From the NCBI RefSeq assembly GCF_037042905.1, contig NC_087247.1, forward strand, positions 79,530,420-79,594,419: a stretch of DNA of 64,000 nt. The letters are read 5' to 3'. The position numbers and the translations under genes are program-made. Below are positions 46,059 to 57,671 of this stretch, piece by piece; the first letter of the stretch is position 1, and every line of letters begins with the position of its first letter. Source of the DNA: Lytechinus pictus. Taxonomy: Eukaryota; Echinodermata; Echinoidea; Temnopleuroida; Toxopneustidae. The notes beneath the pieces are model-generated. The model was given only the letters and a program-made list of their open reading frames with translations, searched no databases and was not told the origin of the DNA.

Positions 46059-47719
46059 GTAAGTATGTGTTACTATCAAGGGCTTCTTGTCTGTAGCTCC
46101 TTGTTGATTTTTAGTATTCAGTGCTGCTAATTAGTAGGACTGTATCGTATTTAGTAGAATTTTTAAGGTTAAGTGACACTGAATATGATTGTCCCTTAGA
46201 AATAGGATTTTTGAAACGTGTATGAATGATGATTTTTTGTATGTTTTTCAAAATATTAAAAAATTAGGCATGAAAATAGGCAAAAAAGGATTTTTTTCAC
46301 AGTTAAAGCCGGCAGCTCTGATAAACATCACGACCCCCCCCCCCCTTCCTCTCTACACAAAAAGTAAATTTGATAGAAAAAAATATATCACAATTGGATA
46401 TAAAATGATGACATTTTAATTGTTTTCTTATTTCTACAGAGTAGGTTACACAGACATGCTATTTAAATGATTGATTTAAACTCACAATTTAATTTTTATC
46501 ATATGAAATATGAAATAATTCATTTTTTATGGATTATATGATAGAGAAGTTTTCAATTGAATCATGAAAATAATGATTTCACACTTTCACAATGCAGTCA
46601 AATTATCTTTTCCACTGCGGGTTTCAGTGTTTCATGTAATAAAGTACCCCCCCCCCCCCAAAAAAAAAAAAAAAAAAAAGATAGGAATGTGAGATGCCAT
46701 CTGCTCCCTTTATTTACCTACTTTTGTATGAATTTGACTGTTTTTTTTGTAATGCTAATGTTATAACTTTCATTTATCATATTATTTTGGTTTTGATGAA
46801 GTTTTCAATGTTGTGCTTATTTGCCTTTCATGATTTGATTCAAATCGACTTTTCATTGGGTAGACTTCGCCTCTAATTTCTTTCTCATTATTTTGAGCTT
46901 TTTACTTAGTACTTTCTGGCATTCATTTTATCCAAGCATAACTGATAACACTAGCAAAGTAACTGCAAAGACTTACTAGAAATACTTTCTGAAGAAAGTC
47001 ATAACTTCTTTATTGCTGTAAGAGAAAATGATTCAGGTGAAATTAAATTACAACTCACTATCATTGTGGTATTATTATTTTTTTTTCATTGAAGATATTT
47101 TAAACATTCTGTTGTTACTTTATTTTCAAAGAGAGAGCCCAATATTGTCTGTATTGCAGAACTTTCAATGTCTTGAACTGTAAAAGTTCAACACTTTTTT
47201 TAAATTGTAGATTGCACTATTGTTAACAATTTCTATGAATTCTATCATTATTTATTTATTCGTGACTGTTAGGCTGTAATATGATTAGGGTATCAGGATT
47301 TCCAATTTCCCTAGTCATTAAATTGTTTTGGTACTTTATATCCTAAATTAGAACAAAGGAACATGTCCCAATAATAATGTTTTCATGATATTTAATAGGA
47401 AATGTCTTTTGCAGGAGTACCCAAATGACTCATAGATGTCTACATTAGAAAAATTACATATGTATGAAGTATGATGAGCTTTATAAATATGAAGGTTGTT
47501 TCCTTTACTGGGACAGCAAGTTTATCCTACAAACTTGCTGATCTTTGTATATTTTATTTGGACAAATTAGCCCCTAATAATGATACAGATTTTTTTAATG
47601 ACTGAACAGGTGGGAGAAGAGAGGGGGGTCACATCATGTCTTTTTATTCAGTTAGCAAGAGAGAGAAAGAAGAAAAAAAAGGGAGAGAGAGAGGAGGGAT
47701 GGCGGGAAGGGGGGGGGGG
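46059..47719. other. Intron 13 or 3' region of Artemis
   Basis: No further coding exon is recognised. A compound C(13)A(20) homopolymer lies at 46647-46679. An acceptor-like TTTCTACAG at 46439 would give an immediate in-frame stop if joined to exon 13. Purine-rich DNA at 47650-47719 precedes the large element. Confidence 0.35.
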
Positions 47720-47920
47720 TGTTACACCCACAAATGTAATAATCGCCCACAAATGTAATAACGCCCACAAATGTAATAACACTTTACCCACAAATGTAAT
47801 AATACCTACAAATGTAATAATTTCACCCACAAATGTAATAATGCATTTTACCCACAAATGTAATAATTTTTGATTGCCCACAAATGTTATAATGACTTTA
47901 CCCACAAATGTTATAAATTT
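47720..47920 (+). repeat. Outer-domain tandem repeats, left arm
   Basis: Eight copies of CCCACAAATGTAATAA with spacers of 2-12 bases; the last two have GTTATAA in place of GTAATAA. Confidence 0.9.
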
Positions 47921-48720
47921 GAAGGGATTTTTGGCGAATCTGTTCTAAACTAAAACCCTATAGTAATGCGTTCATATAGCGCAAGGTCACAGTCTTTTTT
48001 CTCCAGACCCGGTTATATAAAACATTTAAACAATCTTCCAAATAAAGATCCCAAAATTAATTCTTCTTAATGTTGAATAACATAGAAGTTTAGCGAAGTC
48101 TTTCCTCCAGACCCAAATATTTTAAATGGCAAATGAAAAATAATAAATAATAATAAAAAAAAACAAAGACCCCACGATCTTATTAATGTTGAATAAAATG
48201 GAAATATAGCATTGTCTTTCCTCCAGACCCAGTTATAAAAAAATCATTCAAAACATAACAACAACAGCAACAACAACCAAAAACAGACCCTGCAATCTTT
48301 TCAACATTGAATAGCGTGTGTGTGTTTGTGTGTGTGTCGAAATAGCATCGAAATATGGTGTAGTCCTTTTTCCAGCCCCGGTTATTTCAAAATAGCAAAT
48401 CATAAAGAACAATAAAAACAATATTAACAAAGACCCCACAATCTCATTGATGTTGAATAACTTGAAAATATAGCGTAGTCTTTCTTCAAGACCCAGTTAT
48501 TTTAAAATATATAAAAAAATATTTTAAAATAACAAATCATAAAAAAGATATATAATAATAAAACAAAGGCCCCATAATCTTATTGATGTTGAAAAACATG
48601 GAAATATAGCGTAGTCTTCCCTCCAGACCCACTTATTTCAAAATTACAAATCATTTTTTAAAGAGTCAAAAAGTAACAAAGACCCCCACTATCTTATTAG
48701 TGTTAAATAACTGTTGTTTT

Positions 48721-49522
48721 TAACTTAGGTTTTAAGGTGCGTGTCATTCAGATATGAATATTTACGCCTATGATTAATTTGTCGTTTTTGTGGTTATAAA
48801 ATTTGATACATTATGGATCAGCGCTGCTTTAAGACAATTTATATGAGATCGTGAAAGGCGGCCCATCACAAATCATTGATTGTTTGAATAGTATTTTCTG
48901 GCAAACCTGGTTCAGTAATTTGAACGGGCTTCTCAGCATGTATGTGATTGCTAATAAAAAGCAAGCACTGCCTAGGCCCCCCCAATACCCAACCAAGACA
49001 GTGTGATGCCTGTCAACAGACCTCTCCTTCCAAGTTTGAAAAGAGAAAATAAAAAATGTGTAATATAAAATACATGTTACTGCATGATATACCATAACCT
49101 ATACAAAAGAAACAATTAATTAATTCAGACATTCTGGGCTTGTGCTCGGTGCGATTAATCTCATATGTTATTATTCAATGTTATATGTTTTACATGGTTA
49201 TTTGAAATGTTCTATCGATTCATAGATGGGTGACCCCTGTGTACATAGACTAAGGGGAACTTCAAAATGTAGAATCCAAATTACAAGTAAATTTAGAGAG
49301 AGGAAAACAAAGCAAAACATAAAAAGTTACAAAAATAACAAAAACAAAATAAAACATATTATATACATATATACACATTATATATTTACCGCCTGCTACG
49401 TCTTGTAATGTTATGCAGAGAGAACTTAAATATAAGAGAGTCTATGTGTCCTTCTTACGAAAGACACAAGTGCTCTCTGGTGTGAAGCCTCTGATGAAGA
49501 TAATGATCCTTCGAGATCTGCG
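48721..49522. other. Unassigned DNA within the TU-like element
   Basis: No gene is recognised; there is a short C-tract near 48978 and (TA)-rich DNA near 49360. Confidence 0.3.
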
Positions 49523-51442
49523 GGGGCCTGTTACATGACGAGATGAGCGATACGTAGGAACGTCCTAGGACCATTCTTCCGAGATAGAAAGATTGGCGAC
49601 AAATCACCATTTTCCGTTTCACGAAGGCAATTTTGTCTTCCAAGTCCGCGACATCGTTTGATATCGATAGAATCGGAAAAATATTTAGTCTTCATCATCA
49701 CCTGAACCTTTTATTTCGGAATGACGACTTTTCATAAAATCATATATTTCAATAAATGGAGATCAAATAAAGTTTTATGTATTACTGATTGTAGAATTGA
49801 TGTATGGAGCTTACTTTATGAGTTTAAAAAAGAAAAAAAATCAAAGATTCACAAACATAACTGGATAAAATCGAAATTTTCATTATTTCCATTATCTAGA
49901 ACACTGTGCCCGTTTAGAGACACCTTTCATTGATATTTCAACGAAAGAGACCCTTGTCCGACATAAAAATTGATGTAACTGAGTAATTTCGACATTGTAT
50001 TAGTTCAATATTCTGATTTTTTATAGAATACTTATTCATAGTGATAATTTTGCAAATTATGCTTTAAATGTTTTTTGTTGAGATAAAAAATATGGTTTGA
50101 ATGGAGTAAACAAAATCAACGTGTCTGATTGTATGAGACTAAAAATAAAAATATGAGAGGCTGCGTGTGAAAAATCGAATTTATTTATTTTATTTGTCAG
50201 ATATAACGCAAGAAATACAAAATGTGAGTGTTTAGAGTAAAATCCTATACCCTTTCATGAAAATTATCAGAAGACAAGAAAAATATAAAAATTGCTGCAA
50301 ACATGTCAGCGGGTAAGTGCTTTGCAATAATAAAATATAGAACAATGTGTGAAATCAATCCACAATGGAAAAAGAAAATACTATTTACAGAAACAATGCT
50401 AAATATGACAAAGATCATAAACGTTGGTCATTTTTAAAGTTGATAACTTTATGGAAGTTTATAAGAACATAAGCTTCAAGAATATAACAAAAATATATGT
50501 TCAACATTTCAAAGAAGTCGAGACGTACTGCTTTGATATGACATAGGGCCTATACCCAACAATTAAAGATGCGCCTTTTCGTATGTACTTAATTTCCATC
50601 CTTTTTTTATAGGTACAACTTATCATAATTTGTAATGATTGTGATGGATTCGTAAGCTACAGACCTAATCTATATTTTAATTAGCTATTTTTTTACCGAA
50701 GATTTTTTTGGGGGGTTTATTCATCATATCTCAATTAAGTTAGCACAAATCCAACAATTTTCATTGATTGAAATTAATCTCAGCAAAAAAAAATCATGAT
50801 GATTTAGCATGTTTAGTAACATTTTAGTTTTGTATCGCGTTTTTTTTTTTTGCTGAACGTTATAAACATGTTTTCTTTACCACACATAATTTATTTTTGA
50901 AAAATTTGTTTTCATGTTGTTTATCTAATGATAAAGCATGAGGGGTCAGAGAGATTGCCGCCCCATTTCTATATTTAAAGTTTGGTTGAAAAAAATGGAA
51001 AAGGGGTGTGGAAAAGAGGGAGAAAATATGAGAAAATAAAAGAAAACATATTTGTTCCAAAAAAATATATGGGGCCCCTATTGGCCTAGATTACCCCGGA
51101 GAATTAAAAATGACATCCGTTTTGCTGTGAAATTTATGACAGCCCCCATATAAAAATAACTTGGCGCCATCCCAGATAAAATGCATCAGAGTGCAATGGA
51201 ATGACCCCCAAATATGTTTAAAGGTGATATGTCAGTGTGGCTTGCCGTAAACGCATTTTATCTCAATGCGGACGGTGGCGGGCGGTGTGCAAAGAAGATC
51301 ATGCCTACGTAGGACATGTCTGGAGGTGTCTTTCCAAGGACCATTCTTCGTATCACCCAAATCGGCTTTGTGAAACAGTTGAGCGATATCTCGTTCTTAC
51401 GTAGAATGGTTCTACGAAAGACCCTTTCATGCAACAGGCCCC
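49523..51442. mobile_element. Possible 1.9-kb element with GGGGCCTGTT ends
   Basis: GGGGCCTGTTACATGA at the left is matched by TCATGCAACAGGCCCC at the right. TGC lies on the outside at both ends. The interior is AT-rich without a transposase. The terminal word is related to that of the 16137-24345 pair. The boundaries are tentative. Confidence 0.4.
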
Positions 51443-51454
51443 TGCCTCTTGGCA

Positions 51455-51541
51455 GTCTGTATCGACTAACAGCATTGTCCTTTCTATAATATATTTTGTG
51501 CATTCAGTTAGAAAATGTCTTGTTGTTTGGAAATATAGCAT
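51455..51541 (-). pseudogene. Relic of non-LTR retrotransposon C-terminus
   Basis: The - strand reads ... TRHFLTECTKYIIERTMLLV, clearly related to ETVEHFLIKCPKYIIERTML in the copy at 54735-56535. Only about 29 codons remain. Confidence 0.6.
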
Positions 51542-51756
51542 AGTCTTTCATCCAGACCCAGATCTTTCAAATAACAAATGATGAATAATAATAAATTTAT
51601 AATAATTAAAAAAAACAAAGACCCGCGATCCTATTTATGTTGAATAACATGGAAATATAGCGTAGTCTTTCCTCCAGACCCAGTTATAAAAATCATTAAA
51701 AACAAAACAACAACAACAAAACAAAGACCCTGCAATCTTATCAACATTGAATAGCT

Positions 51757-52135
51757 TCTTCTTCTTCTTCTTCTTCTTCTTTACTTGGTTGGCAACCAGT
51801 CAGGATTGACTATTTTTGCCACAGCTTTTGTTCATTTTCACCATTTTTTTTTTCTTTCTCTTTTCTTGTTATTTTTCTTTTCTTCTGTTTTCTTTTCTTT
51901 TCTTGTTATTTTTCTTTTTTCCTCTTATTTTTTTCTTTTTTCTCTCTTTTTCTATTCTTTTCTTTTCTCTTCTTTCTTTTTATTTCTTTTCTTTTGTTTT
52001 CTTTTTTCTTTTCTAGATTCATTTTTTCCCCTGCATTTTTTCTCTTTTCTTCTTTTCTTTTCTTCTTATATAGACATATTGTATTTTTGTCCTTTTAAAA
52101 TAATAATTTTCCTTTTTTTCTTTTTTTGTATGCAT
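51757..52135 (+). repeat. (CTT)n and long pyrimidine tract
   Basis: A TTC/CTT microsatellite (51757-51780) is followed by about 290 bases of nearly pure T/C. F/L/S-rich frames here are artefacts. Confidence 0.8.
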
Positions 52136-52523
52136 TCTGTTTCTTGCAGCACGTTTGATTTTCTTCTGCTACAGTAAGCTGTAACAGAGAAAACAAAAGT
52201 AAACTGGATTTGTGGCCTGATAAAACTTCAGGTTTCGGGACACCGAAAACTAAAGTATGGGATGAAATTGCAAAAAACAAAACAAAACAAACAAACTTGA
52301 AAACAAAACCAAACAAACCAACAAATAAACAACAAAAATTCTCTCTTCATTTTTAACTCCTTTCTGTCCCCCCTGACAAATCACCAAATTGAAGAACTCG
52401 GATAATTAGCAAAGGGTAAGGAAGGGAAAAAAGAATAAGGAAAAAAGAGAGAGAAAAACAGGATCCACGACGATCGCTGAGCTCTGTTGTCGATGTAGTA
52501 AAATGACATATAATCAAAATATA

Positions 52524-54595
52524 CACAACAAAAAAAGTAAGTCCCCCCTAAATCAAATTGCTGTAACTTTTGAACGGAATTATTTTGAGATATGATATTT
52601 CGTAGGTGGTTTTATACACTCATTAAGCAACTCCTGGTGAAAAATGAGATTGATCGGTTGAGTCATGCATGAATGATTAAAGATTGAATTAAAAATGGCC
52701 ATTATTGAAAGTCACAAGAGTCGTTTTTCAGATTGTGCAAATACAAAGTTGGGCAAAAGTTGTTTTTAGGTGAATTGTTTGGTGTTATGCTGTTTTACTA
52801 TACATCATTTAGCCACTCCACACACAATTTTGATATCGTATGTTCATGGTTGAGTGAGCACAATGTATTGCAGGGGCCACGGAAGCGGGGGGGGGGGGGG
52901 GGCTACAGCCCCCCTCCCCCACTTTTTTCCAAAAGCATGTACAAAAATGTAAAAATGACCATACGATTGTGATTTTTTTGCATGGTCAGACCCCCCCCCC
53001 CACTTTGAAAACCGTTCCGCGGCCCCTGTATTGTGACGTATTATGATAGGGGTTTATGGTAATATCCTCTACAACTTGTTAGATCATGTTAAAATTTGAA
53101 AATGTTGGTGTCTCCCCCGATTATAGGCCTCTCCCCCATTTTAGAATTTTGGATCCACCACTGATTTGTCCATAAATTAAACTGATCATGAGAAATTGTT
53201 AGGAAAGAATACATTTATGCAGTATAAAGAGTATTTATTCCTAAGTTTTTGCTCGCTCAACCATGAAAATGTTTAAAGTTCGGAAATTGTGTGGTGATAG
53301 AAATGATGGATGATAAAAACACAGCAACTAAAGTCACATTTGAAACCGAATTTGCCCCCCAAAATTCACTTTATTACCCTTTAAAATGAGTCTGTGACAT
53401 TGAAAATACCAATTTCCCCACTTTGATGCGTGCTCACTCATCCATAAATAAACAAATCGATTTCATTTTTGCACAGAATTCTGCCCATGGGTTGATAAAC
53501 ATTACTACGAAATGACATTGAAAAAGACAGCCTTGAAAAAAAGTTCCACCATATTGAATAAGGGGTTACGTATTCTTAAACATATGCACCCATAATGTAC
53601 ACAAGTCTATGAGAGAGGAAGTCAACATTCTAACAAATATGAAATGAGGGTTTGTTTCATAGACGGTTTTTGTTACTTCTGCCAACAGTTAATTCATGAA
53701 ACTTTGCACATGGGTTCAGAGTAACACTATCCAAAAGGCGCGCACACCAAAATAACCATTCGATACGGCACAGAGTGGGGCCAAGGCATTGAACTTTCTT
53801 CTCATTTGCATAATTTTCGAATATTGTGTGCTCACTGATGCATTAAACATCGGGATTTTCATAAAAATCAAATCAAATGAACTATGCATGGAGGTTTGTG
53901 ACAGATATCCATAGTTACAAATTGCATTTTTTCCAATAACGTAAAAAAGAGCTAATCACATTCCACATGTTCATTCAAGCGTGAACGTTTAATTAAACGC
54001 CTTTGAATCATTGAAGCATGTTAATTGGTCATGAACATAACGAAAAAGTTGAGAAAAGATCATTTTCAGTTACCAAAATGAAACAATACATGCCTATGAT
54101 ATTTGAAAATCGTATTTTTTGTATTCAATAAATGTTTATTGAACCGTGAAACGATGAATATTGCTGAAGATATTCTTGCCAAAAATAACTGTCATCATAT
54201 TCTATCATTTTTATTTATAGAAATGTGTAAAAAATCCAATTATAGCAAATTTGGACTTGTGTTTATTCAACCGTGAAATTTAGCCAAAAAAGTTGTATCG
54301 TCTTTTAGAAAGTACCTTTTACAAGCCTTCTGACTATTTTTCATGATGAGAATGTGGAATTAGTTCCAATAAAATGGAAACAAAGTAATGATATTTGGCT
54401 TGTGACTTTTAAAAAGTGACATTTTTGCCTTCTGACGGTGCTCACTGAAGCATGACGTAAAATATGTCCATAACATTTACTCAGAGGATAGCTTATAAAA
54501 TTACCTACACGCTCAAGTAAAAATATATTAAAAACTCGCATTGGTTCGGAAATTATTGATGTTTGTTTAAGGGGGGACTTACTTTTTTTGTTGTG
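52524..54595. mobile_element. Non-autonomous Tc1/mariner-type element (2,072 bp)
   Basis: A 26-bp terminal inverted repeat begins CACAACAAAAAAAGTAAGTC and ends in CCCCCC, with TA on both sides. No transposase is seen. The interior is AT-rich with recurring words like GCTCACTCAACCATGAA (near 52846, 53250, 53432, 53828, 53970, 54132, 54262, 54438). A small MITE is nested at 52871-53028. Confidence 0.8.
52871..53028. mobile_element. 158-bp MITE with 5-bp target duplication
   Basis: The ends are CAGGGGCCACGGAA and TTCCGCGGCCCCTG, flanked by TATTG on both sides. The interior has a G(15) tract and a C-tract, so the two halves can fold together. Confidence 0.85.
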
Positions 54596-54734
54596 TATAT
54601 ATAGGACCATAGGAAAGTGAGTAAAAATCAACCATGTGTCTGCATCTTAATTCTTCTGCTTTGTGTCTCCCTTTCATAGATTTAACGCTTGTAGAAAAGA
54701 AAAAAAAAAAAAAAAATAGGGGGCGGAGAAAAAT

Positions 54735-55106
54735 TCAGACTTTATATAGTCGTTTCGTTCTGATAACGAAACGGACCAGTGCAGATTGGGTTTTTACCTT
54801 AGTACTCTTTAAGAGATCCATTATTTTTGGGGGAGTTGATAGATTTGTTTCTGTAAGTAGCATGGTTCTCTCTATTATATATTTGGGACACTTGATTAAA
54901 AAATGCTCAACTGTTTCTAATTTGTTAGGCCTACATGTATCACAAAGTCCCGTGGGGTGTATATTAAGTCTTTTTAAATCGTAGTTCAATCCTATTACAC
55001 CAAAACGGAGTCTGTGGATAATGGTTTCGTGGAATCTACTCAGGGAACAAAAAAAAGGGAGAATTAACAGTGGGATAGTATAGTTTGAGTAGGAGGTGGG
55101 ATTCAT
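54735..55106 (-). pseudogene. LINE ORF2 C-terminal part
   Basis: It contains FHETIIHRLRFGVIGLNYDL, then LCDTCRPNKLETVEHFLIKC (a C-x2-C-x8-H-x4-C zinc-knuckle-like motif) and ends FVIRTKRLYKV. It overlaps the upstream frame, and the switch occurs at an A/T homopolymer near 55049, so one frameshift separates them. Confidence 0.8.
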
Positions 55107-56535
55107 TCCATCTTTTTTGCCATTCTAGAGTGTATCTTTTGAAAATGAGATGTTTTATTTCTGTTAAAGATAATTTGTTGTTGACTTCAATTTTTTTCTG
55201 CAATGCATTTTTTGCTTTCGTGTCCGCCATCTCATTTCCACTAATACCGCAGTGGCTGGGGATCCATTCAAAGTTTATGTCTATGCCTAAATATGTTAAA
55301 TTTGTTAGTAGGGTATGAATTTCGGAGACAAAAGGTATTTCTTTTTGTTCTGATATTGCTACTAGAGAGCTTAATGAGTCACTAAAAATTACTACTCCTA
55401 CGTAAACATCAAGATTTTCTAACCAGTTGAGGGCTAAGATGATTGCTGCTAATTCAGCTCTATATGATGAAGTATAATCAGTGAGGCGTTTAGACTGGGA
55501 GTAATGGAAAGCTGGAACGTAAAAGGAGGCAGCACAGGCTCCAGTGACGGGTTCTTTGGATCCATCTGTGTAAATATGGAGTTGATTTGACCATTTTGAA
55601 TTAATAAGATCGAGGCTCTTTTGTTTTTTATATAAAGGATGGTCATGTTTATTTAATTCCTTGTTCAGTTCTATTGAAACCTTTGGTTGTTGAAAAAGCC
55701 ATGGAGGAAAAGCGTATCTATATGATTCTACAGAGTAGTTTATTTTCTCTGCTCTGATTCCAAAAGGTTTATTATTTTTATGAGTTTTGGATAAATCGAA
55801 TTGCCAGCACGGTTTTATATTAAGCAAAATTGGATGGTCTTCATGTGTTTCAATCTTTGTTCGGAACTTATCTGTGAGTGCTTTTCTTCTCAGGTCGAGG
55901 GGCATTTCCCCGAGTTCAGCCTGCAGGGCTTCTAGTGAGGTAAGAGGGAGCCCTCCAACACTAATCTTGAATTGCATCTAATTTTGCTTTCATTGTTTGG
56001 GATGCACTATCATAAGCCTCGCATCCATAATCCATTAGCGATCTTATTATTGCCCTATAAACAATGAGGAGAGATTTGGAGGAGCTTCCAAATGAAGTTC
56101 CAGTAAGGCTTCTGAGAATGTTAAGTTTCCTTTTACACCTTGTCCCTATATCCTCGATATGGGCATGCCATGTAAGTCGGTGATCAAAAGTGACACCTAA
56201 AAACTTTTAACAGAGTTGAAAGTTGGACAATTTTCTCCTAGTTTTATCTCAGGGCAATTATTTTTTTGGGCTTTTGTAAATAAAACCAGAGCGGCTTTAT
56301 CAGAGGAAAGACGGAAACCCCATTTTTAAAACCATACGTGTAATTTGTTAAGATATTCTTGAATTTTTTAAAGGTTACATCTAATTGATTACCGGACATC
56401 CAAACTGCTACATGTATATCATCTGCATAAATGGATGTGGTGACTGGATTGATGATAGGGATGTCCCTCATCATGATAATATGGGACTAAGTGTACTTCC
56501 ATGTGGGAGTCCGTTTTGCATTACATATATTTTTT
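55036..56535 (-). pseudogene. LINE ORF2: RT tail and RNase H
   Basis: The RNase H signature residues are visible: IYTDGSK (first D), YRAELAAIILAL (E), VIFSDSLSSL (D) and EWIPSHCGISGNEMADTKAK (H and final D). The RT part upstream (YADDIHVAVW, then LMDYGCEAYDSASQTMKAKL) is broken into several frames by stops and shifts. The longest intact frame is 55036-55977. Not functional as it stands. Confidence 0.85.
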
Positions 56536-56554
56536 ATTCACTCTTTCCAATTGT

Positions 56555-57464
56555 AACTTGGAAATATGGTGTAGTCTTTGCTCCAGACCCAGTTATTTCA
56601 AAATAGCAAATTATAAGAAACAGTAAAAACAAACAAACAATATTAACAAAGACCCCACAATATCATTGATGTAGAATAACGTTGTTGTTGTTATCTTGGG
56701 TTTTATTTTCTATTGAATCTAAGGGTGGCCCAAAACTTTCGGCTTGTACTGGATGAATTAAATGAATCCAAAGTAAAGACAACGCTCTAAACCCACGTTT
56801 TATCATAGGGTCTTAGTTTCGAAGATGGTTGTGTCCTTCAATTTTAAGTGTTTGTTTCTTTATTTGTGTGTATGTGTTTTTTTTTATTTTTTTAAGTTAG
56901 GTCTGGAGGAAAGAATACACTCAATACTCATACCAAAATAAATGACGACAACAACAAAATAATAATTCCACATGTATACGAATGGTAGGGTCTTGTGATT
57001 ATTTTTGTAAAAATGACCGGGTCTGGAATAAAGACAATGTTCGAAACCGTTCTTTTAATACAAGGTCTTAGTTTGTTTGATCGCTTGTTTTGTTTTAAGG
57101 ATTGATTGGCCTTAGGAATTCTTTTTCTGGTGGTGCTTTATTTATTGTTTTTAGATTTAAGTAACCGGGTCTGGAGAAAAGACTACCCTTGATTCTCAAT
57201 TTACTCTTTGCGCATATATTCACAATATGCGCCGTATAAGTTAAAACAACAACAATGACATTTATTTTACCAGTTTTAATTAACTGGGTCTGGAGAAAAG
57301 ACTTAGCTCATTTTTATTCTACTGGAATATCATTATGGTATCTTAGTTTGGACTTATATTATAATTTTTGAAATAACCGGTTCTGGAAAAAAGACTGCAC
57401 TTTTGCGCTATATGAACGCATTACTATAGGATTCGAGTTTAAAACGGATTCGCCAAAAATCCCT
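56555..57464 (-). repeat. TU-like inner-domain units, right arm
   Basis: One unit in left-arm orientation (56570) is followed by at least five inverted units containing GGGTCTGGAGAAAAGAC (56905, 57025, 57170, 57285, 57375). These mirror the units at 47990-48700. Confidence 0.75.
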
Positions 57465-57671
57465 TCAAATTTATGACATTTGTGGGTAAAGTCATTATTA
57501 CATTTGTGGGCGATCGAAAATTATTACATTTGTGGGTAAAGTGCATTATTACATTTTTGGGTGAAATTATTACATTTGTGGGTAAAGTGTTATTACATTT
57601 GTTGGTGTTATTACATTTGTGGGTAAAGTGTTATTACATTTGTGGGCGTTATTACATTTGTGGGTGCAACA
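57465..57671 (-). repeat. Outer-domain tandem repeats, right arm
   Basis: Eight or nine copies of TTATTACATTTGTGGG, the reverse complement of the left-arm units. Their order of spacer lengths mirrors the left arm (CGATCG-, GTAAAGTGCA-, GTGAAA-type spacers). Confidence 0.9.

Larger units (their letters stand above)
54600..56540 (-). mobile_element. 5'-truncated non-LTR retrotransposon with RNase H
   Basis: On the - strand the order is: the end of a reverse transcriptase (NGLPHGSTLSPIL, then YADDIHVAVW, then LTWHAHIEDIGTRCKRKLN and VYRAIIRSLMDYGCEAYDSA), an RNase H domain, and a C-terminal Cys/His segment. This order is typical of I/Nimb/Ingi-type LINEs. The upstream endonuclease and most of the RT are missing, the usual result of incomplete reverse transcription. 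It is inserted within the TU-like element, next to the end of the 2,072-bp element. Confidence 0.85.
47720..57671. mobile_element. TU-like foldback transposon (9.95 kb) with nested insertions
   Basis: The ends are TGTTACACCCACAAATG and, on the other strand, TGTTGCACCCACAAATG. The outer domain of each arm (about 47720-47920 and 57465-57671) has eight or nine tandem copies of CCCACAAATGTAATAA. The inner domain has about 120-bp units with GTCTTTCCTCCAGACCCAGT (47990, 48100, 48220, 48365, 48480, 48620, 51540, 51665, 56570) and the inverse on the right (56905-57420). Sea-urchin TU elements have this outer/inner-domain plan. Poly-G flanks both ends, so a target duplication of G bases is possible. 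No transposase of its own was seen. Confidence 0.75.

Noticed and set aside
46440..46445. Possible final Artemis exon giving an immediate stop
   Set aside because: It rests on a single acceptor-like CAG only; nothing supports ending the protein there.
51785..52177. F/L/S-rich open frame resembling a membrane protein
   Set aside because: Produced by a pyrimidine tract following a CTT microsatellite.
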